From Immundisolibacteraceae bacterium (GTDB lineage Bacteria > Pseudomonadota > Gammaproteobacteria > Immundisolibacterales > Immundisolibacteraceae), in NCBI GenBank assembly GCA_016763355.1, contig JAESTY010000334.1, positions 1 through 5,373 on the forward strand: a stretch of 5,373 nucleotides of DNA, read 5' to 3'. Of this stretch, positions 1 to 4,373 are shown piece after piece. Both the position numbers and the translations under genes were made by a program. Position 1 is the stretch's first letter. Every line of letters starts with the position of its first letter. The notes beneath the pieces were generated by a model. The model did no database searches. It was given only the letters and a program-made list of their open reading frames with translations, and was not told the origin of the DNA.

Positions 1-692
1 GTCTTTTGCTTTACAAGCTTCATTTTAATATCTCTAAAAAAAAAGTAAATAGCTGTAAATATAATAAAACCAAACATTTCTAAAGGAATATACAATCGTT
101 TAATAATTCCAAATATAGATTCATCATTATAAAATTTTACATATTTTTCATACTCACTAGCATAAAATGCTGTAAAATTTCTAGCATGAACATCCTTATT
201 AAAAATTGACTCTGATATTTTATCAAACCAATTTTTTATCAAATTAATTTTTTGTTCTGTGAGGATCTTTTGTTGTTTTATTAAATTAGAATTATTAATT
301 TTATCTCTTTCTTTTAAGCGATAATTTAGACTTTTTTGAAGTTGTTTTTCAAGTGTTTTACTGTTTTCTATTACTTCTGGACTATTTTGCAATTGTAAAA
401 GATCTTCTAAACGTTTTTTATCCTTTTTAATTTCATTTTGTTTTTTATCTTCTAAAATAATATTCTCTAAAAAAAAATCCATCTCATTTTTAAATTCACT
501 GCCTTGATTATCATCAATCTTTTTTAATTCTCCTTTTATAAAATTATTAGGTAATATACTCATATTATTCATACGTTCTTTAAATAAATAAAACGCATCC
601 ACTACTTTGTTATATGAATTAGAATAAATTAATTTATTCTTTAATTTATTATGATTTTTATATTTTTGATTAGATCCAGTAAAAAAATTCAT
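1..692 (-). CDS. Coiled-coil protein with C-terminal membrane anchor (runs off window edge)
   Basis: I do not recognise a family. Reading the minus strand from the ATG at 692 gives 230 uninterrupted codons to position 1, with no stop inside the window. The start overlaps the stop of the PadR-like gene as ATGA, a typical translationally coupled junction. The protein begins MNFFTGSNQKYKNHNK and is rich in Lys, Asn, Glu and Gln. Residues about 60-150 are strongly charged and heptad-like (for example KKRLEDLLQLQ and KTLEKQLQKSLNYRLKERD), so an extended coiled coil is likely. Residues about 200-219 (YIPLEMFGFIIFTAIYFFF) form one hydrophobic span, followed by a basic tail (RDIKMKLVKQK). This suggests a C-terminally anchored membrane protein with most of its mass on one face. 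If the window is circular the gene ends two codons later (Thr-Leu-stop). The coding call is solid; the function is unknown. Confidence 0.8.
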   Translation of the reverse strand, partial: MNFFTGSNQKYKNHNKLKNKLIYSNSYNKVVDAFYLFKERMNNMSILPNNFIKGELKKIDDNQGSEFKNEMDFFLENIILEDKKQNEIKKDKKRLEDLLQLQNSPEVIENSKTLEKQLQKSLNYRLKERDKINNSNLIKQQKILTEQKINLIKNWFDKISESIFNKDVHARNFTAFYASEYEKYVKFYNDESIFGIIKRLYIPLEMFGFIIFTAIYFFFRDIKMKLVKQK

Positions 693-985
693 TCAAACAC
701 TCCCTCAATAGAAAGTTTATATTTACACCAAGCTTCTAATACCTTTTCTCCAAGTCCATCAATTTTATACATTCTTCTTGCTGGACCAATAGAATTTGGA
801 TTTTTATTTTCCAACTCTGATTTAATATACCCTCTATCTTCTAGATCATAGAGTACTACATAAATAGTACCTTTTTTAAGTAGTCCTTCTGAGTTCTTAA
901 CCATTTCCAATGCATAAGATTTATTTCCATCTCTAAGAAAATCGAGAATATATTCTTCTTTTTTTGATAATGTTGGAATATCCAT
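689..985 (-). CDS. PadR-family winged-helix transcriptional regulator
   Basis: A 98-aa protein with the PadR N-terminal winged helix. A first helix (KKEEYILDFLRDGNKSYALE, about residues 8-27) is followed by the family's hallmark recognition-helix segment GTIYVVLYDLEDRGYIKSE (39-57). The wing is GPARRMYKIDGLGEKVLEAW (67-86), matching the usual pattern of a basic, Tyr-containing strand followed by GxxxL. PadR proteins are dimeric DNA-binding repressors, often set next to membrane or efflux genes that they control. The short C-terminus fits the small PadR subfamily, in which one helix dimerises. The RBS AGAGG sits four bases before ATG. The gene lies 7 bp after a small membrane protein gene and overlaps the next gene by ATGA, so all three are probably co-transcribed. 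By analogy it may control this operon, but no ligand or target can be read from the sequence. Confidence 0.88.
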   Translation of the reverse strand: MDIPTLSKKEEYILDFLRDGNKSYALEMVKNSEGLLKKGTIYVVLYDLEDRGYIKSELENKNPNSIGPARRMYKIDGLGEKVLEAWCKYKLSIEGVFE

Positions 986-992
986 AAAACCT

Positions 993-1427
993 CTATAACC
1001 TTTTTAAATCTTTACTGTTTTTTACTTTTCTTTTAATTTCCAAAATTCCAATATGAACAAAAATAGTAATAAATGTATAACTAATTTCTAAAACTTTCAT
1101 AGTGATTTTTATTTTACATTTACTATCAAATGTAGATTTAAATTCATAATAATAATCTTTAAGGTATGTTTCGCATGTTAGTTTATGAATTTTTGATTTC
1201 AAAACACATTTGGAAAGTTTTGTTAAAATGAAACTAATAGATCCATACGTGTCATTTTCTGTAAAATCAAAAAGTGAGAGCCCAAAAAAAGAAATTATCA
1301 AGATATGGAGAGAAACAATAGTTATTATCCATGAAACAAACAAACCATAAACAGCAATAGCCATAACACAAATTATAAAAATTATTAATGATAAAAATTG
1401 CATATACTCTATTTCAATAATTTTCAT
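993..1427 (-). CDS. Small multi-span membrane protein, unknown function
   Basis: A 144-aa protein of no family I recognise. Residues about 11-53 are almost entirely hydrophobic (FLSLIIFIICVMAIAVYGLF, then WIITIVSLHILIISFFGLSL) and would form two membrane spans with a tight turn. A Lys/Tyr-rich soluble middle (about 60-105, including KLSKCVLKSKIHKLTCETY) follows. A weaker third hydrophobic stretch (about 115-130, YTFITIFVHIGIL) precedes a basic tail. The start at 1427 is supported by AAAGGGG five bases upstream and by a promoter at 1461-1489; Met9 is a weaker alternative. It is the first gene of a three-gene operon with PadR and the coiled-coil membrane protein. Its position suggests a PadR-controlled membrane function, but nothing identifies the activity. 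Confidence 0.75.
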   Translation of the reverse strand: MKIIEIEYMQFLSLIIFIICVMAIAVYGLFVSWIITIVSLHILIISFFGLSLFDFTENDTYGSISFILTKLSKCVLKSKIHKLTCETYLKDYYYEFKSTFDSKCKIKITMKVLEISYTFITIFVHIGILEIKRKVKNSKDLKRL

Positions 1428-1460
1428 TGTATCCCCTTTATTTATCGTTCTTATAACTAT

Positions 1461-1489
1461 AAGATACCTAAATATATTAAGATCGTCAA
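1461..1489 (-). promoter_or_regulatory. Sigma70-type promoter of the membrane protein-PadR operon
   Basis: Read on the minus strand, TTGACG (1489-1484) is followed by exactly 17 bases and then TATCTT (1466-1461). This places a start site around 1454, about 27 bases before the ATG at 1427 and just ahead of the AAAGGGG ribosome-binding site (1439-1433). TAAAGTAT repeats lie directly upstream of the -35 (1511-1557), where an activator or repressor could act. Inferred from consensus only. Confidence 0.6.
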
Positions 1490-1510
1490 CAATTTGTTTA
1501 AAATAACTTT

Positions 1511-1557
1511 CTATACTTTAATATATTATCTATACTTTAAATAATATACTAAAGTAT
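1511..1557. repeat. Three copies of ATACTTTA/TAAAGTAT upstream of the operon promoter
   Basis: CTATACTTTAA occurs at 1511-1521 and again at 1530-1540, spaced 19 bp start to start. TAAAGTAT at 1550-1557 is an exact inverted partner of ATACTTTA at 1532-1539, leaving a 10-bp spacer. The block is 22 bp or more upstream of the -35 of the membrane protein-PadR promoter. Two direct copies on similar helical faces plus an inverted copy look like a protein-binding array. Operator sites for a regulator, or short iterons of an origin, are both possible. Such simple A+T-rich motifs can also arise by chance, so the assignment is moderate. Confidence 0.5.
1522..1542 (-). repeat. 21-bp direct repeat, copy 1 (downstream of pentapeptide gene)
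   Basis: Minus-strand reading is ATTTAAAGTATA, then G, then ATAATATA. It differs from the copy at 2143-2163 at a single base (G here, A there), in the same orientation. The two copies bracket the pentapeptide-repeat gene. This copy is part of the TAAAGTAT array upstream of the next operon. Confidence 0.6.
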
Positions 1558-1569
1558 GAATAACAATTC

Positions 1570-2127
1570 TTATCTCTTAAGTAATAATTCATGCACTTCT
1601 CCAGAAGTTATAAAAAATGGAATTCCCATACCATGTATTCGTGGGTCATTGTTATAGAGATTAACTTCAATAATATCTCCTGTTTTATAGTATTTTTTTT
1701 CAAACAAAAATGGTGCTTTAGTATCTTCCCCTCTCATATTGTATGAATTTACAACTTTAACTGATTTGGCTCTACAGTATCTAGAATTATACATAGTTAA
1801 ACGAGGACTATCTTCTAATATTTCTATCTCTACAAGAGCATCTTCATAAATTAAATGAGCTTTAAAGCTTCCTTTTTCTGGACATACCATAGTTATTGCT
1901 TTCATTTCATGTTCAGTAATATCTGCTTTGTTAAAAATTGAATGATGTAACCTAGCTCCATGAAAACAAGCACCAAATAAATTTGAGGATGTAAAATCTA
2001 CATACCTTAAGTCAGAAAAAGAAAAATCTACATTTTCTAAATTACAGTTTGTCATAATTGCATATCTTAAATCTCTTTCTCTAAATGATCTATCTCTTAA
2101 ATCTTCGTTAACGTAATGTTCATGCAT
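1570..2127 (-). CDS. Pentapeptide-repeat protein with DUF5758-like C-terminal domain
   Basis: A 185-aa protein. Residues 9-73 split cleanly into thirteen five-residue units with a hydrophobic centre: DLRDR, SFRER, DLRYA, IMTNC, NLENV, DFSFS, DLRYV, DFTSS, NLFGA, CFHGA, RLHHS, IFNKA, DITEH. This is the right-handed quadrilateral beta-helix of the pentapeptide family, about three coils long. Residues about 80-185 form a separate beta-rich domain (KAHLIYEDALVEIEILEDS through GDIIEVNLYNNDPRIHGMGI) resembling DUF5758, which I know as a partner of pentapeptide repeats in phage and bacterial proteins. The biochemical role of that domain is not established. Pentapeptide proteins can mimic DNA and bind gyrase, but this helix is much shorter than in Qnr or MfpA, so I do not infer gyrase protection. 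The start at 2127 has AAGGA eight bases upstream. The gene begins 30 bp after rep and may be co-transcribed with it. Confidence 0.85.
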   Translation of the reverse strand: MHEHYVNEDLRDRSFRERDLRYAIMTNCNLENVDFSFSDLRYVDFTSSNLFGACFHGARLHHSIFNKADITEHEMKAITMVCPEKGSFKAHLIYEDALVEIEILEDSPRLTMYNSRYCRAKSVKVVNSYNMRGEDTKAPFLFEKKYYKTGDIIEVNLYNNDPRIHGMGIPFFITSGEVHELLLKR

Positions 2128-2142
2128 AATAGTTTCCTTTTT

Positions 2143-2163
2143 TATATTATTTATACTTTAAAT
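2143..2163 (-). repeat. 21-bp direct repeat, copy 2 (in front of pentapeptide gene)
   Basis: Twenty of 21 bases match the copy at 1522-1542 in the same orientation. This copy overlaps the last codon and stop of rep and sits just upstream of the AAGGA ribosome-binding site of the pentapeptide gene. Being in front of one gene here and in front of a promoter at the other copy, it could be a shared operator. It could equally be the scar of a cassette insertion about 620 bp long. Confidence 0.6.
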
Positions 2164-3255
2164 ACTATTTAATTCATCTAAATGATTTATATTCATATAT
2201 TGAAACCAAATAAGGCTATCTGGTGTTACTTTCTCATTTTTATATTGAGGACACATTATTGCTCGTTTAAATGAACTTTTAAATTTTTCTAATAAGCTTT
2301 CATACTCATAAAACTTAGTGTTTAATATAGATTCATGTTGTTCTTCTAATTTAGATTCTTTTAATTTATTCTCTAACTCTTCATTAGCTTTCTTAATTGA
2401 TTCTTTTTCTCTTGCTTTACGGTTAGCTTCTTCTTTTTTAATAGATAGCCTTGTTTTTCTATCAAAATCACTTAAAAGACTCTTATTTTCAAGCTTATGT
2501 AGTATTACGCCTATTAGACTGGTCTTAATTGTTTCAGTTTTTGCTTTGTTTATTACAAAATCAAGATAATCTTGTCCTCTACTTTTTATTAGACCTGATT
2601 TATCATGACCATCCATGATCATTTTATCTACTTTTATATCATCTGTAGAATTTATATGTTTATTTGCTCTAATGGATGGTTGTATTTTATTTTTATTAAA
2701 GAGTTTATTAAAGACAGTATTGTTCTGTTCGGGTGCATTTTTGGAAGGCTGATTATAAGTAGCTGTAGGAGATTCTTCCCTATGTTCGGGTTTTATAATT
2801 TTATTAAGGGTATTTTTGATGAATTTTGACACAATTTTCTTGAAAGGATTTACCCATTCTAAAATAGTATATCCTTTCCAAGTTTTAGTATTCTTATCAA
2901 ACCATTTAATAGCAAAAACTTTTTTAATAAGCCCTGTCTTAATTAATTTTTGAACAATATCATAAACAGTGGTTTTAGCGATATTTAGTTTTTTTGATAG
3001 CTTAGAGTAGCTAATGAGTATTTGTCGCTTTTTTAGCTTTACTGTAGTGCCACAGATTGTAAATGGAATTAGTTTATTTCTATTTCTTTTTCTGTAATTT
3101 AGATAATCATAAATTAACTTTAATTTATCACTACCAAATTCTTTTAGATCATTATATGCTTGTAGAATAGGATTTTCTATTGGTAGTTTTGGTTTATTAT
3201 CTGGACCAAAGCTTTTTAATTTAGTTTTTTTTTGGTGTTTTATGTTATGCAACAT
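2158..3255 (-). CDS. Replication initiator-like protein with winged helix-turn-helix
   Basis: A 365-aa, Lys/Asn-rich basic protein. Residues about 28-113 form a winged-helix domain of the kind found at the N-terminus of plasmid and phage initiators or replisome organisers: LQAYNDLKEFGSDKLKLIYD, then ISYSKLSKKLNIAKTTVYDI (81-100) and IVQKLIKTGLIKKV (100-113). A polar Pro/Asn/Lys linker (about 150-205) leads to a helical segment (QDYLDFVINKAKTETIKTSL, about 225-245). That segment is reminiscent of the C-terminal part of DnaD-like or phage replication organisers. A charged coiled coil (about 264-315, rich in KEE/REKES/ELENKLKES) follows. I see no HUH or catalytic Tyr motif of a rolling-circle nuclease and no primase or helicase motif. 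The call as Rep rests on the winged helix and on the neighbouring RHH gene and structured leader. No good Shine-Dalgarno precedes the ATG, which suits translational control. Met1 is the first in-frame ATG. Confidence 0.65.
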   Translation of the reverse strand: MLHNIKHQKKTKLKSFGPDNKPKLPIENPILQAYNDLKEFGSDKLKLIYDYLNYRKRNRNKLIPFTICGTTVKLKKRQILISYSKLSKKLNIAKTTVYDIVQKLIKTGLIKKVFAIKWFDKNTKTWKGYTILEWVNPFKKIVSKFIKNTLNKIIKPEHREESPTATYNQPSKNAPEQNNTVFNKLFNKNKIQPSIRANKHINSTDDIKVDKMIMDGHDKSGLIKSRGQDYLDFVINKAKTETIKTSLIGVILHKLENKSLLSDFDRKTRLSIKKEEANRKAREKESIKKANEELENKLKESKLEEQHESILNTKFYEYESLLEKFKSSFKRAIMCPQYKNEKVTPDSLIWFQYMNINHLDELNSI

Positions 3256-3280
3256 TGAATTTTTGTTTCTTTCAATGCTT

Positions 3281-3290
3281 CAAATAACTA
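3281..3290. repeat. CAAATAACTA, copy in the rep leader
   Basis: An exact 10-base match to 3791-3800. Here it is 26-35 bases upstream of the rep start codon and just beyond the plus-strand promoter at 3298. It may be a shared regulatory site of rep and the RHH gene. Ten A+T-rich bases are weak evidence alone; the matching positions upstream of both control genes are what make it notable. Confidence 0.35.
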
Positions 3291-3297
3291 ATTACTA

Positions 3298-3326
3298 TTG
3301 ACTTATAGAGTCTATAAGACGATAAT
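3298..3326 (+). promoter_or_regulatory. Plus-strand sigma70-type promoter for an antisense RNA
   Basis: TTGACT (3298-3303), exactly 17 bases, then GATAAT (3321-3326): five of six matches to consensus at both elements. It is the only strong plus-strand promoter I noticed, in a window whose genes are all on the minus strand. It opens into a short non-coding interval that ends in a terminator at 3435. The spacer contains the inverted repeat CTTATAG-AGT-CTATAAG (3302-3318), a possible operator. Confidence 0.55.
3302..3318. repeat. Inverted repeat inside the antisense promoter
   Basis: CTTATAG (3302-3308) and CTATAAG (3312-3318) are perfect 7-bp arms around AGT. It overlaps the last base of the -35 and most of the spacer of the plus-strand promoter, so a bound protein would block that promoter. 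The dimeric two-fold symmetry suits a ribbon-helix-helix or HTH regulator. The neighbouring RHH protein is the obvious candidate, by inference only. Confidence 0.5.
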
Positions 3327-3329
3327 AGA

Positions 3330-3360
3330 AGTATATGAATTGCCCCAATATTTGGGTCAA
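3330..3360 (-). promoter_or_regulatory. Possible weak rep promoter
   Basis: On the minus strand TTGACC (3360-3355) is followed by 19 bases and TATACT (3335-3330). The spacing is longer than ideal. A perfect TTGACA lies farther upstream (3395-3390) but has only a poor -10 near 3371-3366. Rep may therefore be transcribed mainly by read-through from the RHH gene promoter, with these as accessory starts. If used, this promoter overlaps the region opposed by the plus-strand RNA. Confidence 0.3.
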
Positions 3361-3440
3361 CTCAATTATTTGAAACATTTTAGTGGTTGTGTCAAATTAT
3401 TTAAAAAGTCTTGTGTTGGTAGCACGAGACTTTTTGCTTT
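3333..3440 (+). ncRNA. Candidate antisense (countertranscribed) RNA opposite the rep leader
   Basis: Expected start about 3333, seven bases after the -10 GATAAT, and end in the T-rich stretch after the terminator hairpin at 3403-3435, giving roughly 100 nt. Two structures are visible. The 5' hairpin at 3340-3360 has TTG-C-CCCAA paired with TTGGG-T-CAA, a three-base TAT loop and one C/T mismatch. The 3' terminator hairpin has the seven-base loop TTGGTAG. That loop contains UUGG, which fits the YUNR U-turn pattern known from loops of many antisense RNAs. The RNA would be fully complementary to a rep mRNA that reads through from the RHH gene. Known plasmid systems use such RNAs to limit Rep synthesis. 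Transcription and function here are inferred. Confidence 0.5.
3403..3435 (+). terminator. Intrinsic terminator, stronger on the plus strand
   Basis: AAAAAGTCTTGTG (3403-3415) pairs with CACGAGACTTTTT (3423-3435) across a seven-base loop. All 13 positions pair in plus-strand RNA if the T3412/G3426 pair is counted as a U.G wobble. In minus-strand RNA the same position is an A.C mismatch. The stem ends in TTTTT and is followed by GCTTTATATTT. It lies 10 bases past the stop of the minus-strand RHH gene, so it may also attenuate RHH-to-rep read-through, but the pairing asymmetry favours the plus-strand RNA as its main user. Confidence 0.7.
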
Positions 3441-3444
3441 ATAT

Positions 3445-3777
3445 TTATATTTTTATTTTAAGTCTTTCATCTGCTTCTATCCATTTCTTTCTATTTTGAT
3501 GAGAGTTCATAATATCAGTAATAACATCACTAATATTATCAAAGCCATTTGTTACCATTAAAAGATTCAAGATTCTGTGATTATTTCTTGTTAACTTTAA
3601 TTCAAATGGTATTAAATCCTCTTCTTTTCTAGCTTTTTTTACATCTTCTTTAAATCTATCTTCTAAAATCTCTGTTATGCATTTAGCTTTACTACTAAAT
3701 CCATTCTTACTTTTAAATTCATCTACCTGATCTAGAAGATCTTTTTCTATATGAAGTCTAACTTGTAAAGTTTTCAT
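3445..3777 (-). CDS. Tandem ribbon-helix-helix (CopG/Arc-like) regulator
   Basis: A 110-aa protein made of two related halves. In the first, a short strand (LQVRLHI, 4-10) is followed by helix A (EKDLLDQVDEFKSKN) and helix B after the NGF turn (NGFSSKAKCITEIL, 25-38). The second half repeats this: strand FELKLTR (58-64), helix RILNLLMVT, then NGFDNISDVITDIM (77-90). Asn-Gly-Phe and the Ile-Thr-acid-Ile pattern recur 52 residues apart. Ribbon-helix-helix proteins are dimeric DNA binders that repress plasmid rep, partition or antitoxin operons through the paired strands. The gene lies directly upstream of the rep leader, as copG does in pMV158-type plasmids. The RBS is GGAAAG, eight bases before ATG. 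It could instead be a partition or antitoxin component, but no toxin or ParA gene is adjacent. Confidence 0.75.
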   Translation of the reverse strand: MKTLQVRLHIEKDLLDQVDEFKSKNGFSSKAKCITEILEDRFKEDVKKARKEEDLIPFELKLTRNNHRILNLLMVTNGFDNISDVITDIMNSHQNRKKWIEADERLKIKI

Positions 3778-3790
3778 TTTATAAACTTTC

Positions 3791-3800
3791 CAAATAACTA
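3791..3800. repeat. CAAATAACTA, copy at the RHH gene promoter
   Basis: Identical to 3281-3290. It overlaps the candidate -10 (TATAGT on the minus strand, 3802-3797) and lies next to the GGAAAG ribosome-binding site of the RHH gene, where binding would repress the gene. Autorepression by the RHH protein is a reasonable inference. Confidence 0.35.
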
Positions 3801-3824
3801 TATGTGTAATAAATCTTTACACAA
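3797..3824 (-). promoter_or_regulatory. Candidate promoter of the RHH-rep unit
   Basis: On the minus strand TTGTGT (3824-3819), 16 bases, TATAGT (3802-3797). An alternative slightly upstream is TTGTAC with a 17-base spacer to TTATTA. Either would start a transcript shortly before the RHH gene start at 3777 and could continue through the leader into rep. The interval 3778-3885 is otherwise non-coding. Confidence 0.4.
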
Positions 3825-3885
3825 ACATTGTACAAAACAATATGCTACTTGTCTACGTTCTTTTATCTAAAGAACAAATATTATA

Positions 3886-4059
3886 CTAATTTTCATCGAT
3901 TGATTTAGGGAAAAATATAACATTATGATCGTTAATATTAACTAACTTTGTTTTTATTGGTCTATCTGAAGCGCAAAGAGTGGGCTTAGATATCTTACCT
4001 GTAGATTGATCTAGAGTGGCAATTAAGCCACTACTAGAACATACATTGGTATTGATCAT
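3886..4059 (-). CDS. 57-aa hypothetical small protein
   Basis: A short gene with ATG at 4059, TAG at 3886-3888, and AGGGAG nine bases upstream of the start. The product begins MINTNVCSSSGLIATLDQST and ends FFPKSIDEN. It has no membrane span or signal peptide and only two Cys (7 and 29). It starts 28 bp after the 94-aa gene and is the last gene of the GH73 operon. Its codons are ordinary for the neighbourhood. I recognise no family. The strong ribosome-binding site, close spacing and absence of any other gene in the gap make it likely to be real. Confidence 0.6.
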   Translation of the reverse strand: MINTNVCSSSGLIATLDQSTGKISKPTLCASDRPIKTKLVNINDHNVIFFPKSIDEN

Positions 4060-4087
4060 TATAATTTGCTCCCTAATTAAACTGGTA

Positions 4088-4372
4088 TTATCCTGCTAAC
4101 TTTTCTATTTGTTCTTCAGTACAATTACTTTGAATAAAGTCTTCATAAAGAGAACTTAATTCTTTGTATTTTTCCATTTCAGCTTTAAAATAGTTTTTAC
4201 TATCAATTAAAGTATCCATAGTTTTAGCAACTAATGGATCAGCCTTACACTCTATTTCTTGCCCAGCATGTTTAATTTTTACTGGAACAAAGTCTTCGAT
4301 AAATACTTTTGCCACTGGAACAACAACTTTCTTAAATGCTCTTTTAAAAAATCTCTTGTAATTAAAACCCAT
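4088..4372 (-). CDS. 94-aa basic amphipathic protein of the lysis-like operon
   Basis: The ATG at 4372 is chosen because AAAGAGG lies six bases upstream and the gene then starts one base after the GH73 stop (4374). An in-frame ATG at 4432 would add 20 residues but overlap the GH73 coding end by 59 bases. The N-terminus (FNYKRFFKRAFKKVVVPVAK, residues 3-22, then VFIEDFVPV) is strongly basic and amphipathic and could lie along a membrane or bind nucleic acid. Residues about 42-94 (ADPLVAKTMDTLIDSKNYFK through TEEQIEKLAG) look helical and acidic. There is no full membrane span. Unknown family. A helper of the hydrolase, such as a pinholin-like or membrane-active factor, is possible but unproven. 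Confidence 0.65.
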   Translation of the reverse strand: MGFNYKRFFKRAFKKVVVPVAKVFIEDFVPVKIKHAGQEIECKADPLVAKTMDTLIDSKNYFKAEMEKYKELSSLYEDFIQSNCTEEQIEKLAG

Positions 4373-4373
4373 C

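Noticed and set aside
651..851. Plus-strand open frame of 66 codons
   Set aside because: It lies opposite the PadR-like and coiled-coil genes, has no ribosome-binding site and encodes a low-complexity Ser/Ile/Leu-rich product typical of antisense shadow.
1570..2127. Pentapeptide protein as Qnr-like gyrase protection factor
   Set aside because: There are only about thirteen repeats, far fewer than in Qnr or MfpA, and they are fused to a separate DUF5758-like domain.
2318..2829. Two plus-strand open frames (2318-2569 and 2605-2829)
   Set aside because: Both are antisense to the rep coding sequence. Their Ser/Leu/Phe-rich products reflect the complement of Lys/Glu-rich codons.
2158..3255. Assignment of Rep as a rolling-circle HUH nuclease
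   Set aside because: No His-hydrophobic-His motif with a downstream catalytic Tyr is visible; the recognisable part is a winged helix.
3298..3561. Plus-strand open frame of 87 codons starting inside the antisense promoter
   Set aside because: Its ATG falls within the -35/-10 region and the frame crosses the intrinsic terminator and then the RHH gene antisense, so it is unlikely to be translated.
3857..3875. Hairpin GTTCTTT-TATCT-AAAGAAC as terminator of the hydrolase operon
   Set aside because: The stem is A+T-rich and only 7 bp long, and no T-run follows in the minus-strand direction. It may be only a weak structure.
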